Of a stretch of DNA of 63,908 nt, positions 8,908 to 16,841 are shown in pieces. Position 1 is the stretch's first letter; each line of letters opens with the position of its first letter. A program made the translations under genes and the position numbers. A model generated the notes under the pieces. It searched no databases and was not told the origin of the DNA. It saw only the letters and a list, made by a program, of their open reading frames with translations. Source of the DNA: Bacillus sp. MYb209 (GTDB taxonomy: Bacteria; Bacillota; Bacilli; Bacillales; Bacillaceae_G); assembly GCF_002975175.1 (NCBI RefSeq), contig NZ_PCNZ01000024.1:1-63908 (forward strand), given 5' to 3'.

Positions 8908-10020
8908 TTATTTCCTTGGACGCTGAATGAGTTTCTGCTTCATCTCATCATTAAATGTGTCTAGTTCAATTACAAACTTCTTACTAGACTCGATAATACG
9001 TTCTGACGATTTCTCAGATGCTTCAATAGCAGCGAATACATTTTGGAATGATTCACGTAATTTATCCATGCTAATTGCAGGATTTTCTAGGAGTTTTGTT
9101 GTTTCTTCTGTATTTTGTTTTAATGCTTGAGAATTGCTTAATACCATTGATTCAATCGCTTCATTTGTCGCATTAACTGCATCAATTGTTTTACGTTGAT
9201 TTGTTAATGCGAGCTGAATTGCAGCTGAAACCGTTACAACGTTTTGTGTCATCGTAATCGCATTACGAATGGCCTCTGCTAACTTTTCATTATTTTTCTT
9301 AATGATATCTACAGACGCGATAGATTGTAATAATACACTTTTTGCTTGTTGCATATTACGAGTACGGACAAGTATCTTTTCTAATGCATCATTTATTAAC
9401 GGAATATCCCTTTGACGTTCTGGATTTTGTTTCTCAGCTTCAAGCATACCAGCAAGTTTTCTTCCTAAGTATACTTGTTTATCAAGAGCGTGAATTTTAT
9501 CGTGTGATTGCTCTTTTAACATTTCAAGACCAACCGTATCCTCTTGCAAGTTATCACGGCCAATGAGAAGTGATCTTATAATCTCCTCGATTTGCTTATC
9601 TATAGATTGATATTTATGCACGTAATTTTCAAGCGGGTTTTTCTTGAACACTTTAAACATAAGTTTCTTCATACCAGTTGCTTTTAATGAGTTTGGATCA
9701 AGTTCTGATACGACTTTTCGTAATTCTAACAATGTATTTGGAATTTCTTCATTCTTTCCATTCATCATCGCTGTCACAGGACGTTTTAAAGCTGATAGCG
9801 TTTGTCCTGCCGCTTGCTGCTCTTTATCCCCTAAGTCTCCAAGCTGCGACAATACTTTTGATAAATCTGTATTTTGCTCGCTATTTAACTTTTGTACATA
9901 AAGATCTGCTTCTTTATTCAGTTCTTCAAGTTCTGCATCTTTTATTACTGTATCCACTACTACTTCTACATTATTATCTTTCACAATCGATACAGGTTCT
10001 TTTTTTTCGAGTTCAGTCAA
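8908..10020 (-). CDS. telA: TelA/YaaN toxic-anion resistance family protein
   Basis: About 370 aa of almost entirely helical, charged sequence. The conserved core VYLGRKLAGMLEAE (about 200-215) and the stretch NVVTVSAAIQLALTNQRKT (about 275-295) are typical of TelA. The family was named for tellurite resistance, but its biochemical role is unclear; cell-envelope stress is a common proposal. A TTG start at 10020 sits eight bases after AAAGGAG. The frame extends to 10071 without support. It is cotranscribed with xpaC. Confidence 0.88.
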   Translation of the reverse strand: MTELEKKEPVSIVKDNNVEVVVDTVIKDAELEELNKEADLYVQKLNSEQNTDLSKVLSQLGDLGDKEQQAAGQTLSALKRPVTAMMNGKNEEIPNTLLELRKVVSELDPNSLKATGMKKLMFKVFKKNPLENYVHKYQSIDKQIEEIIRSLLIGRDNLQEDTVGLEMLKEQSHDKIHALDKQVYLGRKLAGMLEAEKQNPERQRDIPLINDALEKILVRTRNMQQAKSVLLQSIASVDIIKKNNEKLAEAIRNAITMTQNVVTVSAAIQLALTNQRKTIDAVNATNEAIESMVLSNSQALKQNTEETTKLLENPAISMDKLRESFQNVFAAIEASEKSSERIIESSKKFVIELDTFNDEMKQKLIQRPRK

Positions 10021-10367
10021 CAAAATCGCTCCTTTATTTATATGTGCGAATTTATGTGCACTATATTTCATCTAATATATCGTATTTCATATACATTTTG
10101 CTTGCTTGAAATCGATTTTTTAAGAAATACCTGCTTATGCAGTCATTCCCTGTTTCATAGTATAAGTATACCTGTTCTCGTCATTATTTTCCTCAGACTT
10201 AAGACCTAGAGAATAACATGCTGAAGGCGGATTCTTTACGAATTACCTTACTTATCACCACTGAATATTAATTTGAAGTTCCATTTATTTACCTTCTTAA
10301 ATTTATACAATGCTCTATCTTTTGACATATGCTATCTTTCAATGTGATAATTACATTAAGCCCACTT
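10021..10367. other. Gene-free interval, telA promoter side
   Basis: About 350 bases with only short frames. It must contain the telA promoter on the minus strand. I could not pick a confident -10/-35 pair and see no repeat or hairpin of note. Confidence 0.5.
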
Positions 10368-10952
10368 CTAATTATTCTTCCGCGCAACAAATGCTCCCTT
10401 TTGAAAAGCTAATAACACCGTTTCAAACGTATCATCTTCTTCAATCATCTTTATAAACTCTGCTAATTCCTCCACATGAGAAGTTGCATTATCAATAACA
10501 AGAAAACCTTTTGGTTCTAAAATACGTTTTATATGTTCCCACCACCACATGTATTGCGTACGCTCTGAATCTAGGAAAATAAAATCAAATGAATGATTTA
10601 CTTGCGAATCTAAAAATGCTCCTGCCTCTTGATTATGAATATCAATTCGCTGTGTAAGATTTGCCTTCCCAAAATTTTCAAGTGCCTCCCCAACTCGTTC
10701 TGAAGAAAGCTCTACAGTTGTAACATTCCCATTTGTTTCTTCTACCGCATTTGCTAGCCACAATGTAGAATAACCATTTGAAGTTCCAATTTCTAAAATT
10801 TTTTTTACATTACACCCTTTTACTAAAATTGATAAAAATTGTCCCATCTCACGAGAAATATTCCGTAATTTTTCTTCCCGCGTTTTTTTATGTCGATCAT
10901 GCTCTTCTCCATATTGTTCAAGTTGAGATAATAATGAATCTAAAGTATCCAT
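10368..10952 (-). CDS. Class I SAM-dependent O-methyltransferase
   Basis: A methyltransferase of the catechol/caffeoyl-CoA type. ILEIGTSNGYSTLWLA (about residue 54) is the SAM-binding motif I. TVELSSERV holds the acidic ribose ligand, and FDFIFLDSERTQYMWWW is motif II with the metal-site Asp. The acceptor is unknown. The length of 194-197 aa is slightly short for the family. ATG 10952 has better spacing to AAAGGCG than ATG 10961. It is a lone gene, divergent from 11268. Confidence 0.88.
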   Translation of the reverse strand: MDTLDSLLSQLEQYGEEHDRHKKTREEKLRNISREMGQFLSILVKGCNVKKILEIGTSNGYSTLWLANAVEETNGNVTTVELSSERVGEALENFGKANLTQRIDIHNQEAGAFLDSQVNHSFDFIFLDSERTQYMWWWEHIKRILEPKGFLVIDNATSHVEELAEFIKMIEEDDTFETVLLAFQKGAFVARKNN

Positions 10953-11267
10953 TTTTTTCATCGCCTTTCAAAAGCAATATGATGAATAAGCTCTTGCTGC
11001 CCGTCTACTTTTCATTATATGCGAAACGAAAACCTTTTTCTCGTTATATGACAAAGATTTAATTTTTTTTATAGCATATTGTTTCGTTTTTTGGTAAAGT
11101 TAATTTCTACGTGCAATTATTTGATTCACATTATTTTACAATCAGACTGCAATTATAAAATAATCTATACCCCATTTAAATGAATCGGTATTTCTAATTC
11201 AAATAAGCGCCCTTTTCGGACGCATTTTCTTTTGTTTATATATTTATGTGAGAAAGGATGCTTGCAC

Positions 11268-11426
11268 ATGAACGTGATTAACTTAGATGCTGCTAGAAGA
11301 CGTAAACAGCATAAAAAACTAATGATAACTATACCGATTATTAAACGCATTTATGAAGAAGACGGGGAAATTAAATTCGAGGTAGCTGGAGAAAAAGATG
11401 TACCTCTTGAAATGTTAGAAAAGTAA
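11268..11426 (+). CDS. Hypothetical 52-aa charged protein
   Basis: The ATG at 11268 follows AGAAAGGA; an upstream in-frame ATG at 11232 has no ribosome site. The peptide MNVINLDAARRRKQHKK... is basic at the start and acidic at the end. Its family is not recognised. A strong terminator follows directly, so this is a complete single-gene unit. Confidence 0.65.
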   Translation: MNVINLDAARRRKQHKKLMITIPIIKRIYEEDGEIKFEVAGEKDVPLEMLEK

Positions 11427-11468
11427 TAAAATAAAGACGCATTTCTGTTGAAATGCGTCTTTATTTTA
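11427..11468. terminator. Strong bidirectional terminator
   Basis: The stem AAATAAAGACGCATTT / AAATGCGTCTTTATTTT serves the + strand 52-aa gene. It also closes the decayed genes on the minus strand. Confidence 0.9.
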
Positions 11469-11473
11469 TATTT

Positions 11474-11598
11474 TCACATTTAAATGCATAAGTTTTTCAG
11501 GATTAACCATCATATAAATGATTGAAATTTTCTCATTCTCAAATGCAAATGAAAGCACATAATTGAACGATTCGTTACCATATAATATTATTTTTTTC
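11474..11598 (-). pseudogene. C-terminal relic of an ECF sigma factor (SigJ/ECF41-like)
   Basis: The minus strand encodes about 40 codons, including SFNYVLSFAFENEKISIIY and VNPEKLMHL. This is the typical last stretch of the SnoaL-like domain at the end of ECF41-type sigma factors. Everything upstream (sigma regions 2 and 4) is missing, and the leucine-rich-repeat pseudogene abuts it. It looks like a deletion scar. Confidence 0.6.
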
Positions 11599-11599
11599 T

Positions 11600-12612
11600 T
11601 TACTCACTTACATACTGGTACCAAATTTCACGTTCTTCCTCACTCATTTCTCCTATTATTTTTGAGAAATCTATTTTTCTACTAAAAGAGTCTTTTAGCA
11701 TATTAAATTGAGCAAACGCCCCTGTAAATGTTTCTAATGAATTAGAACAACAAACCGTTTCAAGATTTCCAATTGTTGCTCCATCTAATTCTAACTCCTT
11801 TAGCCCTTTCATTCTACCTAATGCCGATCCATCTTTTACCTTTGTATCTTTTAACTTTATATTTTGTAGTACTGTATTATTATTAAAACAATTAAAATTA
11901 TCAATAATACTATTTTCAAATTCAATTGTTATTAATTTATTTAAGTTTTGTAAAACGAGTAAATCCACTTCATTGACATTTTCTAAGGCTAAAATACGTA
12001 AATGCTTTAAAGTATCTACTTCTGAAATTGCAATGAGCTGCTCACGATTTGAAATATGTAAAGAAAGCGATTCTAACTTCCGAAACTGCGGTAGTAACGA
12101 AAAATCTTTAATATCAGTATTTGAAATATCCAATTTTTTTAATGACGGCATTTCTACAAGTACCGATAGAGTATTTGCATTTGTTTTCTTAATATTCAAT
12201 TCTTGCAAATACTGCAAATGGACTATTGGCGTTAAATCTTCAACTGAGTTATTTACTAAATATAACTTCTTTAAAAAGCCATCCGTTCTAATCCTGTTAT
12301 ATCTTTAATTTCATTTCCAGTTAAAATTAGCTCCCTTACTTCAGTACACATCTGTAATGGACTAATATCTACTAAATCATTTCCGCCTAAATATAATCTC
12401 TTCTCTCTAATAAATTTACTCGCACGTTCATGAGATCCCACGATGTTTTTCCATTTTTCATTTAAACTATCATACCAATCTTTAACATTATTTTCAGACT
12501 GAAATATACAATTAGGATGTAAGACAGGTAATTCAATATTAAATAATGCGTCTAAAAAATGTATATTATCGTTTGTACCATAACTCCAATATAAATACTC
12601 TTCCTCTCGGTG
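11600..12612 (-). pseudogene. Leucine-rich-repeat protein, frameshifted, 5' truncated
   Basis: Codons 11600-12217 encode leucine-rich repeats (MPSLKKLDISNTDIKDFSLL and similar 22-residue units). Upstream, another frame (about 12272-12612) encodes REEEYLYWSYGTNDNIHFL... through LYLGGNDLVDISPLQM and ITGLERM, then stops at a TAA made by a run of five A/T at 12273-12277. One extra base there would restore ...MAFLKKLYLVNNSVEDL. No start codon precedes the upstream part, because a stop lies next to the palindrome at 12616-12657. The gene is therefore both frameshifted and beheaded. These proteins are typically cytoplasmic with unknown partners. Confidence 0.8.
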
Positions 12613-12615
12613 AAT

Positions 12616-12657
12616 TGTGAAATGGTTTTATTTTTAACAAAATAAAACCATTTCACA
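12616..12657. repeat. Perfect 19-bp inverted repeat, 4-nt loop
   Basis: The arms 12616-12634 and 12639-12657 are exact complements around TAAC. It lies exactly where the leucine-rich-repeat pseudogene loses its 5' end and overlaps the -35 side of the cupin promoter. There is no T-run on either side, so a simple terminator is unlikely. Confidence 0.7.
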
Positions 12658-12682
12658 TTCCAATAACTAGACTCATACCCTA
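12655..12682 (+). promoter_or_regulatory. Sigma-K-like promoter of the cupin gene
   Basis: AC (12655-12656), a 17-base spacer, then CATACCCTA (12674-12682), which fits the sigma-K consensus AC-N17-CATAnnnTA. It lies about 40 bases before the TTG start. Confidence 0.6.
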
Positions 12683-12724
12683 ATTTTAGATTGCAATACA
12701 ACATAAGAAAGGCAGGTAATACAA

Positions 12725-13357
12725 TTGACTTCGAATATTGACTACACTTCCCCCTCAACCAATTTCACCCATGATTTAAATAAAAGTAATTTTTTTAAGA
12801 AAGATGCCCAAAATTATATAAACGTACTTGGCATCAAACAATTAAATACATTAAAAAACACTTCTTTATTAGATATATATTTAAGTACAGGTAATGTTGT
12901 AGAACCACATATCCATCAAAATGCAGCTGAACTCGTTTACTGTATTTCAGGATCCGCTGTCGTTTCTTTACTTAATCCATTTACGAATCAAATATTAAAC
13001 TTACCGATAAAACCAGGGCAAGTTGCTAATATTCCACAAGCGTGGTGGCATTACGAAATTGCTACAGCAGATAATACTCATTTATTAGCCATTTTTGATG
13101 CCCCAACCCCAGAAGTCATTTTTGGGTCTGATATTTTAAGATTGACTCCCGCCAACATGATGGCTCATACTTATTGTCTCAATGAACAACAATGGAAACA
13201 AGCCATATCTCCAATTCAATCCACTACAGTAATTGGACCACCAACAAATTGTAATCAAAACCGAGGAACGATAAACCAATCAACTCAAGCCCCTTCTCAA
13301 CAACAAAATCTATATTACCAAGACTCATACTATTTCCCTCCTTATTGGGGGTATTAA
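12725..13357 (+). CDS. Cupin-domain protein, probable spore coat/exosporium component
   Basis: 210 aa. Residues about 45-125 form a cupin barrel with EPHIHQNAAELVYCISG (two His and a Glu of metal motif 1) and IPQAWWHYE (motif 2 His). After residue 160 comes a Gln/Asn-rich tail ending YYQDSYYFPPYWGY, the Tyr-rich style of spore coat proteins. It may be a structural relative of oxalate decarboxylase-type coat proteins; enzymatic activity is unproven. The start is TTG, seven bases after AGGT. A sigma-K-like promoter precedes it and two further spore-surface genes follow, which points to mother-cell expression. Confidence 0.8.
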   Translation: MTSNIDYTSPSTNFTHDLNKSNFFKKDAQNYINVLGIKQLNTLKNTSLLDIYLSTGNVVEPHIHQNAAELVYCISGSAVVSLLNPFTNQILNLPIKPGQVANIPQAWWHYEIATADNTHLLAIFDAPTPEVIFGSDILRLTPANMMAHTYCLNEQQWKQAISPIQSTTVIGPPTNCNQNRGTINQSTQAPSQQQNLYYQDSYYFPPYWGY

Positions 13358-13390
13358 ATTCATTCATTACTAGCAAAAAAAATTATTCAC

Positions 13391-13420
13391 CTCCTTGGAA
13401 AATACCTCGGAGATTTTTTA
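13391..13420 (+). terminator. Terminator after the cupin gene
   Basis: An imperfect stem CTCC..GG / CC..GGAG with loop AAAATA is followed by ATTTTTTATTT. Confidence 0.6.
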
Positions 13421-13450
13421 TTTATATACCAATTACGTATTCTCTTTCGT

Positions 13451-13479
13451 AACAATTAATAGAGTACATACATATAATA
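13451..13479 (+). promoter_or_regulatory. Sigma-K-like promoter of the 55-aa spore protein
   Basis: AAC (13451-13453), exactly 17 bases, then CATATAATA (13471-13479), a full match to the CATAnnnTA -10 element. The gene's GGAGGTGAT ribosome site follows about 15 bases later. Confidence 0.65.
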
Positions 13480-13509
13480 TTTATATATTTAATTGGAGGT
13501 GATAGTACT

Positions 13510-13677
13510 ATGAGTAATTATAACTCTCGAAAAAACTATTCTTATAATAAAAATAATAGTTCTTCAACATCCTCTCAATCTTCCGGTTCTCAATCTTCCA
13601 ATTCACAATCGGAAAGAGATTTAGCTCAACAAGGCTATGTAAAGAAAAAAGGCTGTAATTGTAATAAAAATAAATAG
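13510..13677 (+). CDS. Small Ser/Asn-rich protein with CxC tail, probable spore protein
   Basis: 55 aa, preceded by a near-perfect GGAGGTGAT. It starts MSNYNSRKNYSYNKNN, continues through a Ser/Gln repeat (SSQSSGSQSSNSQS), then ERDLAQQGYVKKKGCNCNKNK. The low-complexity polar body and the Cys-Asn-Cys end suggest a cross-linked coat or exosporium component, but I do not recognise a named family. A sigma-K-like promoter precedes it and a terminator follows at 13757, making a single-gene unit. It is below most length cut-offs. Confidence 0.8.
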   Translation: MSNYNSRKNYSYNKNNSSSTSSQSSGSQSSNSQSERDLAQQGYVKKKGCNCNKNK

Positions 13678-13756
13678 TTTATTACTAATTTGAACAATGA
13701 CATTTCACCGCGCACGATATACAAAATGCTACCCTACTATATAGTATATTTAAGAG

Positions 13757-13790
13757 ATGAATTCTGTTTTTTATAGAATTCATTTTTTTT
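13757..13790 (+). terminator. Terminator after the 55-aa gene
   Basis: The stem ATGAATTCT / AGAATTCAT with loop GTTTTTTAT is followed by eight T. Confidence 0.85.
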
Positions 13791-13928
13791 GCTGATGGAG
13801 AATTTTCTAAAAGATATAACTTATTCCATGAACTATAAAGTGTAAATCATAAATTTCAATTTTTCTTTTATACCAACTTAACAAAGAGTAATTTTTCAAT
13901 TGATTTATTACTTATTCCCCACAAAAAT

Positions 13929-13961
13929 ATAGCCCTTCCTAATTTCATCAGGAAGGGCTAT
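13929..13961. terminator. Terminator after the BclB-like gene
   Basis: The stem ATAGCCCTTCCT / AGGAAGGGCTAT lies about 43 bases beyond the minus-strand stop. Confidence 0.8.
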
Positions 13962-14003
13962 ATACAAATCCCTGTTTAAACTTCAACTAAACATTGTACC
14001 AAA

Positions 14004-14920
<917 letters not shown>

Positions 14921-15376
14921 AAAAGGATTATCTAAAAAAAATACTATTAATCTCTCGATTAAAATCTTTGTACAAAATCAAATTTAATGTAACTTACTAA
15001 AAATGAATGTATTTTAAACAGCATGCCGTTACTATAAAAAATATTATTAATAGAATATATGAAAAGTATCTCCTTTATCATAAAAATGAGGTGATTTTAA
15101 TTAAAAATAAAGATAGAGAAAATCCCCAAAATAATGACTAACAATTATACTAGTTGATTAATAAATGATTCATTTTTTATTCTTACCTTTAAATGCCATT
15201 CCCCTATATAGATAGTAGAAAATATCTATACTAAATATTCCGGATAAACATTATCAATTTACTCTATACGCTATCAATGTTAAGTTATTTATGAAGACAG
15301 TTTCTCCTTTGCGAACCATCTCAATACGTATTTGAGAAACATACTCCAATCCTATACGCGAGAGCAATACTATGTT

Positions 15377-15402
15377 GACACTCAAATGAGTGTCTTTTTT
15401 TT
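15377..15402 (+). terminator. Orphan terminator
   Basis: The stem GACACTC / GAGTGTC with loop AAAT is followed by eight T on the + strand. No recognisable + strand gene lies upstream. Confidence 0.8.
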
Positions 15403-15418
15403 GTAAATTACAAAAAAA

Positions 15419-15445
15419 TAAAACCATCTCTTATACATGGTTTTA
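15419..15445 (-). terminator. Terminator after the XRE-cupin regulator
   Basis: The stem AAAACCAT / ATGGTTTT is followed on the minus strand by ATTTTTTT. Confidence 0.75.
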
Positions 15446-15485
15446 TCAATACGTATTTCTTTATATTCTTAATGTAAATGCAAGC

Positions 15486-16043
15486 TTATGAAGCTGGATA
15501 ATAAATAGTCATACTCAACCGAGTTAATGTTCTTCCTAAATTTTTATAATTGTGAGGTCTATCCGCCTTAAAGCGAATTGAATCTCCACTATTTAATTTA
15601 TATTGACAATCATTTACTTCAATTGTTAATTCTCCTTCAAACACCGTTATAAATTCTTCAGTTCCTTCTTTATGCGCTTCAGAACTTAATTTTCCTTCTG
15701 TTTCAATTTCAACAGTATAGATTTCAAAATGTCTATCATCTTGGAAAGGAAACGAAGGATACACTTTATATCTCCCATTGTCTTCAGACAATACTTGAAC
15801 ATCATTTCGTAAAACAACTTTCGTATCTGGCTGTGGATTATTGATTAAAGAAGTAAAAGACACTTTCAGACCATTAGCAATTTTCCAAATTGTAGTTAGT
15901 GTCGGGCTAGATTCTCCCCTTTCAATTTGTCCAATCATCGTTTTACTTACACCACTTAATTGAGAAACTTTTTCTAAGCTCAGCTTTTCTTTTTCTCGAA
16001 TAGCTTTTAAATTTTTTGCAAGGATAAGTTGAATTTCCTCCAT
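15486..16043 (-). CDS. XRE-family regulator with C-terminal cupin domain
   Basis: 185 aa. The helix-turn-helix at about residues 8-60 (LSLEKVSQLSGVSKTMIGQIE is the core) is followed by a ligand-sensing cupin barrel at about 105-180 (SEAHKEGTEEFITVFEG, DRPHNYKN). Relatives sense small metabolites and control adjacent transport or catabolic genes. AGGAGTG precedes the ATG. It is divergent from the LysE-type exporter at 16151, and the shared interval carries a long perfect dyad (16060-16106), so it probably regulates that exporter and itself. Confidence 0.9.
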   Translation of the reverse strand: MEEIQLILAKNLKAIREKEKLSLEKVSQLSGVSKTMIGQIERGESSPTLTTIWKIANGLKVSFTSLINNPQPDTKVVLRNDVQVLSEDNGRYKVYPSFPFQDDRHFEIYTVEIETEGKLSSEAHKEGTEEFITVFEGELTIEVNDCQYKLNSGDSIRFKADRPHNYKNLGRTLTRLSMTIYYPAS

Positions 16044-16059
16044 AAAAAAACACTCCTAT

Positions 16060-16106
16060 ACAATATAACGACCATTATGTATAATAAAAAGCACACGTTA
16101 TATTGT
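16060..16106. promoter_or_regulatory. Candidate operator: 11-bp inverted repeat between divergent genes
   Basis: ACAATATAACG (16060-16070) and CGTTATATTGT (16096-16106) are exact complements 25 bases apart. They lie in the gap between the XRE-cupin and LysE genes. They probably bind the regulator at two half-operators. Confidence 0.55.
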
Positions 16107-16150
16107 TCTTTTCGGTCATTATAACATACAAACTCAAAGGGGGTTTTGAA

Positions 16151-16735
16151 ATGCCTATATTTTCTTTTTTATTATTCGTCTTTGTTAGTAGCTTCACACC
16201 AGGCCCTAATAATTTTTTAGCTATGACATACGCCAAGCAATATGGATTAAAAAGAAGCATTACATTTTGCTTAGGTGTGGCTTTCGGTTTTTTTATTATC
16301 ACTTCATTATGTAGTTTCTTTAATATTGTACTTATAAATATTCTGCCATTAATTGAATTCCCTTTAAAATTTTTAGGTGTAGCTTACATGCTGTATTTAG
16401 CTTTTAAAATACTCACTAGTAAAGGCAATACAGATACAAATGAAAAAAGTAATAAAAACTTATTTTTAGTAGGAATTATGCTTCAATTTGTTAACCCAAA
16501 GGGAATTTTATTCGGACTGACTGTAGTATCAACTTTTATTCTCCCTTACTACCATTCATATTCTAGTTACCTTTTCTTTTCATTATTTTTAGGCATAATC
16601 GGTTTAATGAGTACGTTTAGTTGGTGTCTATTCGGGACGATGTTTCAAAAACTGTTATTAAAACATAACCGAACGTTTAACATTATTATGGCAGTTTTAT
16701 TAGTGTTTAGCGCCATTTCAATTGTCATTAACTAG
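16151..16735 (+). CDS. LysE/RhtB-family amino-acid exporter
   Basis: 194 aa with about six hydrophobic helices. The N-terminal signature SSFTPGPNNFLAMTYA (about residues 10-26) is diagnostic of the LysE/RhtB family, which exports amino acids or derivatives such as homoserine lactone. A second hallmark is FVNPKGILFG (about residue 115). The start at 16151 follows AAAGGGGG; the frame extends to 16103 without a ribosome site. It is divergent from an XRE-cupin regulator that likely controls it. The cargo is not predictable. Confidence 0.92.
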   Translation: MPIFSFLLFVFVSSFTPGPNNFLAMTYAKQYGLKRSITFCLGVAFGFFIITSLCSFFNIVLINILPLIEFPLKFLGVAYMLYLAFKILTSKGNTDTNEKSNKNLFLVGIMLQFVNPKGILFGLTVVSTFILPYYHSYSSYLFFSLFLGIIGLMSTFSWCLFGTMFQKLLLKHNRTFNIIMAVLLVFSAISIVIN

Positions 16736-16794
16736 TTCTATACTCATTTTAATTCATGAGTATTCAGATGCAAATATTTACGAATACAAAAAAA

Positions 16795-16825
16795 ATGCGG
16801 TTTCTCTTATCACGAGAAACCGCAT
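16795..16825 (-). terminator. Terminator of the ABC exporter operon
   Basis: The stem ATGCGGTTTCTC / GAGAAACCGCAT is followed by a T-run on the minus strand (A-run 16788-16794). Confidence 0.85.
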
Positions 16826-16841
16826 CACATCAATATTTCCG

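Larger units (their letters stand above)
14921..15485. other. 565-base interval without a confident gene
   Basis: The + strand has GAGGTGATTTTA near 15090 with only a 13-codon frame after it. A good terminator at 15377 has no gene feeding it. On the minus strand, codons from about 15400 down to a TGA at 15254-15256 are open (including GETVFINNLTLIAYRVN), possibly a relic. The + strand transcript ending at 15402 could be a small RNA. Confidence 0.4.

Noticed and set aside
11165-11350. 61-aa frame on the minus strand
   Set aside because: It overlaps the 52-aa gene with a good ribosome site and has none itself.
12552-12758. 68-aa minus-strand frame
   Set aside because: It crosses the palindrome and lies over the cupin promoter and start; the LRR codons use another frame.
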